A DNA stretch of 44,255 bases, from NCBI GenBank assembly GCA_017631315.1, contig JAGBTN010000006.1, positions 1 to 44,255 of the forward strand. The letters are read 5' to 3'. Source of the DNA: Bacteroidaceae bacterium. GTDB lineage: Bacteria > Bacteroidota > Bacteroidia > Bacteroidales > Bacteroidaceae. Below the pieces are notes generated by a model. It saw nothing but the letters and a program-made list of their open reading frames with translations, did no database searches and had not been told where the DNA came from. The translations under genes and the position numbers were made by a program. Positions 17,231 to 25,461 of the stretch are shown one piece after another (position 1 is the first letter of the stretch; each line of letters opens with the position of its first letter).

Positions 17231-19249
17231 ATGGCTATAGAATTGATGTTTTCGAAGGCGAACACTCAGGGCCTGAGGGGTATTGCGGCTTTGACGATTG
17301 TGTTTTTTCATGTCGTCTGGGGCTATGGTATTTCTCCTCTGTTGAATATGTGGGGTGCCTTTTTCGTGACGATCTTTATTATTTTGAGCGGTTATGGGCT
17401 TGAGGAGTCGTTCCGGATGAGGGGGCTTGATGGTTTTTGGCGCAAGCGTGTTGAGAAGGTTGTGCTTCCGGTTGCTTTTTTTGTCTGTGCCTATAATTAT
17501 CTGTTTCCATATATTCTTCCTGATGATCCGCTTTTTGAGGGGTCGGCGATGCGGAAGTGTCTTGACGAGTTGTTGTTCTTTAGTCCGCGTTTTTGGTATG
17601 TTTTTTTTATACTGAAGTGGTATTTTGTTTATTGGCTTGGCACTCGTTTTATGGGCGAAAGGTCTCGCTGGATCTTCTTTTTGATATGTGCTTTGATTTG
17701 TTTAAACATGCCTTCTCCTGCCGGACATTTAGAGGCGGAACAGTCGTTTAGTTTCCTTGCTGGCGTGTTATTATCGAGAAAGAAGGAGTGGCTTTGTTCG
17801 CTTAGGCAGAGAGCGGTGTGGCGTTGGTTGGCAATTCTGTTTTTTATTGGCTTTGTATGCCTTGTTTTGAAAACAATTTCTCCTTTCCATGACTTGAAGG
17901 GGAGTATTGCCTATAATTATTTTCTTTGTCCTTTCCGCTTGTCGATTGGCTTGGCTTTCATGCCGTTGCTCACGCTGCTTCGTCCGGACCGAGGTGCTGT
18001 GATGCAGATATTTGGGAAGTATAGTATGGAAATTTACATTGCTCATATCCCGTTTACGGCTATGGTGAAGGATGCGGAAAGTACTTTTGTCTTTTTTGCC
18101 TGCTCGGCCTTTTGCTTTTGTATGTTGTTGATGTATAGTCGTTTTGTTGCAAGAAAGATAGGCATAGCACAGGCATTGTTTATTATTGTCAATGTGCTTT
18201 TTGTGGCTAAATACTCGGCCAGGATTTCCGACACCTTGGCTTTGTGTGCCACACTCCTTGCTGTGGTGTTCTACTATGTTCTTTGCCGTTATGTGCAGTG
18301 GAAGGCGTTGGGTGGAAGGATGGCTTTTGTGCTTTGCCTGATATGTTTTGCAATGATGCCGATTCTGCAATACAGCATCGACCCATATAGCCTCCAGGTG
18401 GACAGATGGTCTGCTCTTCATTTCCCGATACAGAACCTTTTGTCGGGAGTCTATCCGTATGCTGCCAACACACATTTAGGCGGTTATGCGTCGCCGTTCC
18501 CCGTCTGGCAGATTCTGCATGTTCCGTTCTATCTTATGGGCAATGTTGGTCTGTCGTTCTTTTTTGCGTTCGCTCTGTTCTTGTGGAGTATGTTTAAGGT
18601 GCAGGGCAAAGCGAAGGCGACGATGGCGGGGCTGTTGATGTCTTCTTCGGTTGCTGTGTGGTATGAGGTTGCCGTCAGGAGTGATCTTCTGACGAACATG
18701 TTGTTGCTGGCTGCAATGATTAACCTTGTCCTGCATCGTATGAGTAGGGAATGGGTAGATGCGAAGTGTTGGTGGATGGCTTGTGCGGTAGGTCTGTTGG
18801 TAAGCACCAGGATGATTGTACTTGTCCCGCTTGCCATATTGCTGTTCCCCTTTCTTGTAGGGATGAAATGGCACAGGCAGATTTCTGTCGTCCTGCTGAC
18901 GATGCTGGTCTTCTTGTTGACCTTTGCTCCTTTTGCGCTCTGGGACTGGCAATCATTCTATCACTTCGAAATGAACCCTTGGACATTGCAGACGAGACAA
19001 GGGAACATTTCCGATTTCGTCGTTTTCCTCCCGCTTGTGATATGTTTGGCGTTCAATCATAAAATGAATCCCCGCCGCTATTATCGAAACTCAGCCTTTG
19101 CCCTTGCAGCTTTCGTGGCGGTAACGTTCGTGCATAATATGTATTCTGAGGAGAACTGGAACCTTTTCTCATCTACTTTTGACATTACTTATATCAGCAC
19201 CTGCCTGCCATTCTGTTTCATGTCGATGGTCGATAGTGAGGACGCTTAG
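17231..19249 (+). CDS. Acyltransferase-3 domain fused to a second polytopic membrane domain
   Basis: This 672-residue integral membrane protein has many helices. Residues 10-325 follow the acyltransferase family 3 pattern (GLRGIAALTIVFFHV near the N-terminus, with the conserved R and H, then FFVTIFIILSGYGL), which transfers acyl groups such as acetyl to sugars. Residues 340-665 form a second membrane domain with features of GT-C glycosyltransferases or polymerase-like proteins (YSIDPYSLQVDRWSALHFPI, a VYPY motif, SDLLTNMLLLAA, and FEMNPWTLQTRQGN in a loop). I chose the ATG at 17231 because it follows the promoter directly and precedes the first helix. It is the first gene of the polysaccharide locus. 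The second domain's activity is unknown, and fusion rather than two genes is the unusual part. Confidence 0.8.
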   Translation: MAIELMFSKANTQGLRGIAALTIVFFHVVWGYGISPLLNMWGAFFVTIFIILSGYGLEESFRMRGLDGFWRKRVEKVVLPVAFFVCAYNYLFPYILPDDPLFEGSAMRKCLDELLFFSPRFWYVFFILKWYFVYWLGTRFMGERSRWIFFLICALICLNMPSPAGHLEAEQSFSFLAGVLLSRKKEWLCSLRQRAVWRWLAILFFIGFVCLVLKTISPFHDLKGSIAYNYFLCPFRLSIGLAFMPLLTLLRPDRGAVMQIFGKYSMEIYIAHIPFTAMVKDAESTFVFFACSAFCFCMLLMYSRFVARKIGIAQALFIIVNVLFVAKYSARISDTLALCATLLAVVFYYVLCRYVQWKALGGRMAFVLCLICFAMMPILQYSIDPYSLQVDRWSALHFPIQNLLSGVYPYAANTHLGGYASPFPVWQILHVPFYLMGNVGLSFFFAFALFLWSMFKVQGKAKATMAGLLMSSSVAVWYEVAVRSDLLTNMLLLAAMINLVLHRMSREWVDAKCWWMACAVGLLVSTRMIVLVPLAILLFPFLVGMKWHRQISVVLLTMLVFLLTFAPFALWDWQSFYHFEMNPWTLQTRQGNISDFVVFLPLVICLAFNHKMNPRRYYRNSAFALAAFVAVTFVHNMYSEENWNLFSSTFDITYISTCLPFCFMSMVDSEDA

Positions 19250-19299
19250 CACCCATTTTTGCATTGATTAACATTTTGTGGTCCCAATGCAATAAATCA

Positions 19300-19331
19300 T
19301 TTGTCTAATTCGTTATATTATCGTACCTTTG
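19300..19331 (+). promoter_or_regulatory. Bacteroidetes-type promoter of the GT2/Wzi/WecA genes
   Basis: TTTG at 19300-19303 is followed after 20 bases by TACCTTTG at 19324-19331, a near-consensus sigma-70 promoter for this phylum. It lies 81 bases upstream of the GT2 start and would leave a leader of about 75 bases. Confidence 0.75.
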
Positions 19332-19412
19332 TACGATATTTGACATTTATACAATACGCAAGAATCTATAAGTCGGAAAGGCTTTTGAGTCTGGCAGTTC
19401 AAAAGAAGTAGA

Positions 19413-20282
19413 ATGATAACGGCTTCGATAGTTACATACAATAATAACCTTTTAGACCTGGAGGGTATTCTTCGCAGTTTGCTTATTTCGCCGGTGCAGA
19501 AGGTGTGGGTCGTAGATCATAGCGACACATTCATCCGTTTGGAAGGCGAACTGCAAGAGTACAAACGTAAGGACGAAGAGTTCCTGAAGCACGAAGGAAG
19601 AGGCTTTAGGTTAGAATACATCAAACAGGCCAATAAAGGGTATGGCAGCGGACACAATGTGGCATTGCGCAAGGCAATAGACGAAGGAAGCCAGTATCAT
19701 CTTGTGGTGAACCCCGATGTGTGGTTCGGTGCCGAAGTGATACCAGCCTTATGGCGACTGATGGAAGAACAAGAAGACGTGGCACTGGCTATGCCCAAGG
19801 TCCTTTTCCTGAATGGTTCCGTACAATGTCTGGCCAAACTTTTGCCAACCCCCGTTGACCTCTTCTGTCGCTTCTTTATGCCGGCAAAACTTATTGTCAG
19901 GAGAAACAATAAGTTTGAATTACGACATTCCGGCTATGACAGAGAAATGAACGTTCCGTTCCTTTCCGGATGCTTCATGTTCTTGAGAGTCAGTGCGCTG
20001 AAGAGTGAAGGAATCTTCGATGAGCGTTTCTTTATGTACATGGAAGACGTAGATCTCACACGTCGTCTTCATGCAAAGCACAAGACACTCTTCTATCCTT
20101 CAGTAAGCATATACCACAGGTTCAGCCGTCTGTCATATCATAAATGGAAACTCTCGTTGGCACACATGGCCAGCGTCGTGAAATACTTTAACAAATGGGG
20201 GTGGATATACGACAGCAGCAGAAGACGCTTCAACAAGACACTCCTAAAAGAACTAAAACAGCAAACGAAGAATGAGGATTAA
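19413..20282 (+). CDS. Glycosyltransferase family 2
   Basis: This 289-residue cytoplasmic GT-A enzyme transfers a sugar from a nucleotide donor to a lipid-linked acceptor. The N-terminus ASIVTYNNN is the nucleotide-binding strand, VVNPDVWFGA near residues 97-106 carries the metal-binding Asp in the rhamnosyltransferase-like form NPD, and EDVDLTRRL near 211-219 is the catalytic ED region. The acceptor loop SGCFMFLRVSAL fits the WcaA/rhamnosyltransferase branch. The C-terminal 70 residues are basic, as in enzymes that contact the inner membrane. The next gene (wzi-like) overlaps its 3' end by 11 bases, so the two are coupled. The sugar specificity cannot be read from the sequence. Confidence 0.9.
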   Translation: MITASIVTYNNNLLDLEGILRSLLISPVQKVWVVDHSDTFIRLEGELQEYKRKDEEFLKHEGRGFRLEYIKQANKGYGSGHNVALRKAIDEGSQYHLVVNPDVWFGAEVIPALWRLMEEQEDVALAMPKVLFLNGSVQCLAKLLPTPVDLFCRFFMPAKLIVRRNNKFELRHSGYDREMNVPFLSGCFMFLRVSALKSEGIFDERFFMYMEDVDLTRRLHAKHKTLFYPSVSIYHRFSRLSYHKWKLSLAHMASVVKYFNKWGWIYDSSRRRFNKTLLKELKQQTKNED

Positions 20283-21783
20283 ACAATTCATAACTATAAT
20301 TCTCGGCGTACTACTTGTTCCACTTAATATCTGGTCTCAAGCAGACCGTCTCGGCGAAGACATACAATATGGCTTCAGCCTGCGAGGGACAAGCGGCGGT
20401 GGAGACAATGCACCATTCTGGTTTACTAATAATAAGTATGGCCTTGGCCCAGTAGAAAAGCATACCGTTCAAGCACGTGCCTATATCTCAAGAGCAGCCG
20501 AAGTGGACTCTCTTCGTGCCTGGCGCATAGGCTATGGAGCAGATATGGCTGCAGGTTACGGCAACGAGAGTGAGTTCTGTGTTCAACAACTCTATCTCGA
20601 TGTGCAATGGCAGATGCTCCGACTCTCAATCGGACAAAAGCAAAGGGCATCAGAACTCAAGAACGAAGAACTTTCAACCGGCGGCATGACACTTGGCATC
20701 AATGCACGTCCATTGCCACAGCTAAGGCTGGAGTTGCCAGAATTCTGGGCAATTCCCGGCACGAAAGAATGGTTCGCAGTCAAGGCCCATATTGCCTATG
20801 GCATTTATACAGACAATAGATGGCAAAGAAACTGGAATGCCGGCACAAAGAATTTCTATACGCAGAATAGCCTATATCATTCAAAAGCATTGCTCATGAG
20901 GATAGGAAACGAAAAGAGGTTCCCCCTATCCTTGACCTTCGGTCTTGAGATGGCTTGCCAATTCGGCGGAAAGGGATACAATCAAATCGGCTATCGGGGC
21001 GAACAATTTGAAGGTGAGGTAAAACTCGGAGGAAATATCTTCAACGCATTCTTCCCAAGTGGAGGCGATGTAAACGACGATTCTTTTACAAATGCAGCAG
21101 GCAATCATGTCGGTTCTTGGCATGCTCGTTTGGACTGGAAGGGAAAGGGATGGAACGTAGGAGCCTATATGGACCATCTATTTGAGGACCATAGTCAATT
21201 GGCAATGCAATATGGCTTTTGGAAGGATATGCTCTTAGGCATTGAAGTAAATCTTCCAGAAAATCGATATGTAAGCACCCTTGTCTACGAACACATAGGA
21301 ACAATGAATCAGAGCGGTCCTATCTATCATGACGCAACAGTCGAGAATCCTTTGCAGATAAGTGCCAGTGATTCCTACTATAACAATCACGTTTATGGCT
21401 CTTGGCAACATGGAGGCTTCGTCATGGGCAATCCTCTTATTCCATCGCCGATGTATAATTCTTATTTAGGTATGCCTGGTTCGTTGAACAATTTTCACAA
21501 TCGTATTAACGCTCATCACATAGGAATAAAAGGTAACCCAACTCCTTATCTTTCGTGGCGAACATTATATACTTACGAGAAGAACCTAGGTTCTTATGAC
21601 AGGCCGGTAAAGGATCCCCTTAAAGGACATTTCCTTCTTGTAGAGGCTACATATAAACCAAAGAAACTTAGAGGTTTGGGATTTAGTGCAGCATATGGCC
21701 TTAACCATGGAAGCCTGCTCGGAAATGCCAATGCTGCGATGTTAACAGTGTCGTTCGATGGTTGGATTCGTAAATACAACTAA
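20272..21783 (+). CDS. Wzi-family capsule assembly outer-membrane protein
   Basis: This 503-residue protein has a signal peptide (about residues 1-23, ending NIWSQ). The mature part follows the Bacteroidetes Wzi-like family: GFSLRGTSGGGDNAPFWFTN at its start, then RLSIGQKQRASELKNEELST, LRLELPEFW and many amphipathic strands to the end. Wzi is an 18-stranded barrel that binds capsular polysaccharide at the cell surface. The gene overlaps the GT2 gene by 11 bases and precedes a small lipoprotein gene, so it belongs to the envelope-polysaccharide operon. The family and length match; a direct role in capsule here is inferred from context. Confidence 0.85.
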   Translation: MRIKQFITIILGVLLVPLNIWSQADRLGEDIQYGFSLRGTSGGGDNAPFWFTNNKYGLGPVEKHTVQARAYISRAAEVDSLRAWRIGYGADMAAGYGNESEFCVQQLYLDVQWQMLRLSIGQKQRASELKNEELSTGGMTLGINARPLPQLRLELPEFWAIPGTKEWFAVKAHIAYGIYTDNRWQRNWNAGTKNFYTQNSLYHSKALLMRIGNEKRFPLSLTFGLEMACQFGGKGYNQIGYRGEQFEGEVKLGGNIFNAFFPSGGDVNDDSFTNAAGNHVGSWHARLDWKGKGWNVGAYMDHLFEDHSQLAMQYGFWKDMLLGIEVNLPENRYVSTLVYEHIGTMNQSGPIYHDATVENPLQISASDSYYNNHVYGSWQHGGFVMGNPLIPSPMYNSYLGMPGSLNNFHNRINAHHIGIKGNPTPYLSWRTLYTYEKNLGSYDRPVKDPLKGHFLLVEATYKPKKLRGLGFSAAYGLNHGSLLGNANAAMLTVSFDGWIRKYN

Positions 21784-21831
21784 TCTATTAGAAACGTCAA
21801 TAATAAACAGGATTTTAGAAATATACGCATC

Positions 21832-22263
21832 GTGAAAAGACTTTTTTATATATTGATTTTCTTTGTTGCAACACTGTCCATTACAAGTTGTAACAAGTGG
21901 GATTGCAACGGCGACCTAGATGGGATGTGGCAGTTGACGGAATGGAGAGATAAGGAAAATAACCTTATAGCAACTAAAGATGATATGATATTCTATAGTT
22001 TCCAGTTACAAATGGCAAGTTTCCGTAAGTTAGGCGAAGAGAATTATTATATCAGTTCTATGTTGGAGGTTGGCTCAGAGCAGATACGTATCTATAAACC
22101 TGCTATATATAGTGGCGATGGACACGACAAGGAGCAACCGATGTCTATTCTTTCTATTGTGGGTGTGCCAGAAGATGGTATCTTCCATATTGATGTTCTG
22201 ACGGGAGGCACGATGAAACTGAAGACAAATACCCAAGAAACTTTGGTCTTTAGGAAGTATTAA
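21832..22263 (+). CDS. Small lipocalin-like lipoprotein
   Basis: This 143-residue protein starts with GTG at 21832 and carries a lipoprotein signal with lipobox SITSC (Cys20). The mature domain reads DGMWQLTEW...NLIATKDDMIFYSFQLQMA and ends TLVFRKY, the layout of small Bacteroidetes lipocalin-like lipoproteins in which a W-x-L-T strand opens an eight-stranded barrel. No ligand is known. It lies 48 bases after the Wzi-like gene and 25 bases before the WecA-type gene, in the same direction. The GTG start is supported because the following residues form an ideal signal peptide and no in-frame ATG is nearby. Confidence 0.75.
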   Translation: MKRLFYILIFFVATLSITSCNKWDCNGDLDGMWQLTEWRDKENNLIATKDDMIFYSFQLQMASFRKLGEENYYISSMLEVGSEQIRIYKPAIYSGDGHDKEQPMSILSIVGVPEDGIFHIDVLTGGTMKLKTNTQETLVFRKY

Positions 22264-22288
22264 GAATAACGAAAAGTGTTCGAAGATA

Positions 22289-23368
22289 ATGAGTAGTATG
22301 TTATTTCCCCTTTTGACTTCATTCCTTTCGGCAGCGATACTAACTGCTATAGGACTGCCTCTTATTATCAAGGCGTGTCGCTATTTTAATTTCTTCGACC
22401 TTCCTGATAGTAGAAAAGTACATAGTAAACCAATACCAAGGCTTGGTGGACTGATCTTCATGCCTTCAGCAGCTATAGGACTTTTTGTGGCTTCATGGAC
22501 ACAGGTTTTGATGGGAGGGGAAGAGTTTGTATTTGGTGTTTCAACAGTAGCAATGACGTTTGGCGGACTGATGATTTACTTTATAGGAGTCATTGATGAC
22601 CGTTATGGAATGAAGGCTTCTCATAAATTCGTAATTCAGATATTTGCCGCTCTCTTTTTGCCCTTGTGTAATTTGATGATTTCTGACTTGAATGGGCTTT
22701 TCGGTATACATCAAATTCCCATATGGGCAGGTTATATTTTAACTGTTGTTCTTATACTTGTCATTGTGAACGCCATCAATTTGATAGACGGCATAGACGG
22801 TTTGTCTTCAGGGCTTTGTATTTTGATCTTGACGGCCTATGCGGTATTATTGAGTGCGAATTGTGCAATTGCTTCGCTTGATGCGGCAATAGTCGGTTCG
22901 TTGGTAGTGTTCTGGTTTTTCAATGTGTTTGGAAAGGTTGGCGGGATGAAGATTTTTATGGGCGATGCTGGCAGCCTTTTCTTGGGTTATGTTTGTGCTT
23001 ATATGGGCATCAAGAGTTTGATGCGCCCTATTGCACCAGTTGATTGTGGTGAGGAGCAGATGATGATTTCAATAACTTTGTTGCTTATTCCTGTGCTTGA
23101 TGTTGTCCGTGTGGCTTTACAGCGCAAGCTTACGGGGCATGGTATTTTCGAACCGGACAAGACTCATATTCATCACATCCTGATGAATGCTGGTTTGTCA
23201 ATGCACATGACATTAGCCTGTATCCTGGCACTGTTCTTTATGATTTGCGGTATCAACTATGCTTTATGGCAATGCCATTTTTCTATGCCGTTGGTTGTAG
23301 TGCTGGATGTGGCAATATATGTTCTTATTTGGGGCGTGCTGATGCTTGTCGGAAAGTCGGATGATTAA
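22289..23368 (+). CDS. WecA/TagO-type undecaprenyl-phosphate glycosyl-1-phosphate transferase
   Basis: This 359-residue polytopic inner-membrane enzyme transfers HexNAc-1-phosphate from a UDP-sugar to undecaprenyl phosphate, starting a lipid-linked glycan. Family motifs are in order: DSRKVHSKPIPRLGG near residues 36-50, a VIDDRYGMKASHKF loop near 106-119, the catalytic NAINLIDGIDGLSSG near 162-176, and MGDAGSLFLGY near 226-236. A cytoplasmic HIHHILMNAGLS segment near 293-304 is typical of this branch. About ten transmembrane helices are visible. The start at 22289 gives the expected first helix. It ends 21 bases before the convergent dehydratase gene. It probably primes the polysaccharide made by this locus. 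Confidence 0.92.
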   Translation: MSSMLFPLLTSFLSAAILTAIGLPLIIKACRYFNFFDLPDSRKVHSKPIPRLGGLIFMPSAAIGLFVASWTQVLMGGEEFVFGVSTVAMTFGGLMIYFIGVIDDRYGMKASHKFVIQIFAALFLPLCNLMISDLNGLFGIHQIPIWAGYILTVVLILVIVNAINLIDGIDGLSSGLCILILTAYAVLLSANCAIASLDAAIVGSLVVFWFFNVFGKVGGMKIFMGDAGSLFLGYVCAYMGIKSLMRPIAPVDCGEEQMMISITLLLIPVLDVVRVALQRKLTGHGIFEPDKTHIHHILMNAGLSMHMTLACILALFFMICGINYALWQCHFSMPLVVVLDVAIYVLIWGVLMLVGKSDD

Positions 23369-23389
23369 GAGGAAGGCTTTGCCTATAAT

Positions 23390-25324
23390 TTAGTCTAAGA
23401 CTTGATACTTGGAGTGTTGGCTCTTGTATTCTGGTACGATTTCTTTCATTATCTTCACGATTCCGAGGTCGTCGTATGTATGGCTTGCTTTAAGGAGACG
23501 TTCTTCGTTTTGGCAGGCTAATTCGTAATCGTATTCTCGCACTTTGGCAATCATAATCTTGGGATGTGTTGTGGGCAGTGTCTGCTCGGCGTCGTTTAGG
23601 ACTTCCTCGTAGAGTTTCTCTCCATCGCGCAGGCCGGTGTATTGTATTTTGCAGTTCTTTGCTCCGCTAAGGTTGATCATGCGTTGTGCGAGGTCTGCAA
23701 TGCGGACGGGTTTTCCCATGTCGAAGATGAAGATTTCTCCGCCTTTGCCCATTGTTCCTGCTTCGAGCACGAGTTTACATGCTTCTGGTATGAGCATGAA
23801 ATAGCGAATGATGTCGGGATGTGTGACAGTGATAGGGCCTCCTTTTGTGATTTGTTCTTTGAAGAGGGGTATTACGCTTCCATTGCTGCCCAGTACGTTG
23901 CCGAAGCGTGTGGTGACGAATTGTGTGCATGGCAGGTTGCCGTTTGCTTGGGGCAGGGTGTGTGGTGAGGTGGAAATGGCTTTGTTGAGTGATTGGCAGT
24001 ATATCTCGCAAATGCGTTTGGAGCATCCCATGACGTTTGTTGGGTTGACTGCTTTGTCGGTGGATATCATTACGAACTTCTTTGTGCCGTATTTGACGGC
24101 AAGGTCTGCGATGACGCGTGTGCCGTAGATGTTATTCTGCACTGCCATTGCCGGATTGTCTTCCATCATGGGGACGTGTTTGTATGCTGCTGCATGGAAT
24201 ACGTAGTCGGGTTTGTGGCGGCGGAAGATGTCTTCCATGAATGTTTGGTTTGTGATGCTTGCTACGATGGTGTGGCATGGTATGTTGGGATGGTTGCCTT
24301 GCATCATGCGCCGAATGTCGTGCATGGGTGTTTCTGCCTGGTCGATGAGTATCAGTTCTTTGGGTGCGAAGCGTGCCACTTGTCTCACCATTTCGCTGCC
24401 GATGCTGCCTGCTGCGCCTGTGATGAGGATTCGGTTGCCATTGAGGTGTTCTCCGATGGCTTGCATGTTTACTTCGATTTTGTCACGAGGCAGGAGGTCT
24501 TCGATGTCTACTTCGTGCAGTTGGTTGTATCTCAGGTCGCTTTTCCCATCCCATTCTTCTTCCGTGTAGGGCATCATCATGATTTTGATGTTTGCGTCGA
24601 TGAGTGCATTGATGAGTGCTTCTTGCTCGCGGAAGTGTGTGGTCTGCAGTGGGCTGACCATGAGTGTGGTTGCGTTTTGTTTGCGCATGAGTTCCGGGAT
24701 GTCTTCTTCTTCGCTGTATACTGGCAATCCCATGAGCCATTTCCCCCTCATTTTGTTGTCTGAGCTTATGAAGCCTTTGATGGTGTAGCGGTTAGGTGTT
24801 TCGTTGCGTATGCTTTTTGCGAGACTGATGCCACCGTCTAGTGCGCCGTAGATGAAGATACGTTTGTTGTCGTTGTCTGTACGTAGGGTGTCGTACATTG
24901 TTTTGACAATGATGCGCACGGCGGACATTATGAATGTGGCAAAGAGCAGCAGTAGTATCAGTCGGGGGTGGTGTTCCAGGAAGATGTTGTTCTTGTTGGG
25001 GAAGAGTTGATAGCCGGTGTATGCGATTACGGAGCCGAGAATCATTGCGAGGAACAGTCGTCCGAGGTCTACAAAACTGCTGTATCGGAAGATTCCGCTG
25101 TAGGTATGGAAGATGCGGAAGGCGATGGTGTAGGGGATGAGCAGTATGCAGAGGTCTCTGAAGATAGGCCAGAAGTGGATTGTGACTTCGTATCCGCCTT
25201 TGAAGAGGTAGTATGCAAAGTAGCCGCAGAAGATGATGATGAGGTAGTCTATGAGCAGGATGCACCAGTAGGGCAGTGCGTTGCGGCTGAAGTACCAGTT
25301 TGCTATGCGTGAGAAGATGTTCAT
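23390..25324 (-). CDS. Membrane-bound NDP-sugar 4,6-dehydratase (WbpM/PglF-like)
   Basis: This 644-residue protein has four N-terminal transmembrane helices (about residues 20-140), a CoA-binding-like domain (about 152-265), and a short-chain dehydrogenase domain with GAAGSIG at 303-309. The catalytic region is STDKAVNPTNVMGCSK (421-436), in which Met432 and Lys436 replace the usual Tyr-x3-Lys, a hallmark of the large WbpM/FlaA1 group. It would convert UDP-GlcNAc to the 4-keto-6-deoxy sugar for bacillosamine- or QuiNAc-like residues. I chose the ATG at 25324: the upstream TTG at 25366 lies within the -7 box of the promoter at 25355-25385. It converges on the WecA-type gene, with a 21-base gap. 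Confidence 0.92.
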   Translation of the reverse strand: MNIFSRIANWYFSRNALPYWCILLIDYLIIIFCGYFAYYLFKGGYEVTIHFWPIFRDLCILLIPYTIAFRIFHTYSGIFRYSSFVDLGRLFLAMILGSVIAYTGYQLFPNKNNIFLEHHPRLILLLLFATFIMSAVRIIVKTMYDTLRTDNDNKRIFIYGALDGGISLAKSIRNETPNRYTIKGFISSDNKMRGKWLMGLPVYSEEEDIPELMRKQNATTLMVSPLQTTHFREQEALINALIDANIKIMMMPYTEEEWDGKSDLRYNQLHEVDIEDLLPRDKIEVNMQAIGEHLNGNRILITGAAGSIGSEMVRQVARFAPKELILIDQAETPMHDIRRMMQGNHPNIPCHTIVASITNQTFMEDIFRRHKPDYVFHAAAYKHVPMMEDNPAMAVQNNIYGTRVIADLAVKYGTKKFVMISTDKAVNPTNVMGCSKRICEIYCQSLNKAISTSPHTLPQANGNLPCTQFVTTRFGNVLGSNGSVIPLFKEQITKGGPITVTHPDIIRYFMLIPEACKLVLEAGTMGKGGEIFIFDMGKPVRIADLAQRMINLSGAKNCKIQYTGLRDGEKLYEEVLNDAEQTLPTTHPKIMIAKVREYDYELACQNEERLLKASHTYDDLGIVKIMKEIVPEYKSQHSKYQVLD

Positions 25325-25354
25325 GATATTGTAGAATATAAAATGCTTTTGCAA

Positions 25355-25385
25355 CAAAGATAGCAATAATTTGTATACTTTGCAA
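25355..25385 (-). promoter_or_regulatory. Promoter of the NDP-sugar dehydratase gene
   Basis: On the minus strand a TATCTTTG box (25355-25362) lies 20 bases after a TTG (25383-25385). It fixes the translation start at 25324, because the longer reading frame would begin inside the promoter. Confidence 0.75.
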
Positions 25386-25461
25386 GAAATGTGTGAGGTA
25401 AATGCCGAAGGAGGACTTGTATTTCCTTTTATGCCCAGACTAAAAAGTCAAAGGTGTTGTT

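Noticed and set aside
25325-25366. Longer start for the NDP-sugar dehydratase
   Set aside because: The TTG at 25366 lies inside the -7 promoter box, upstream of the expected transcription start.
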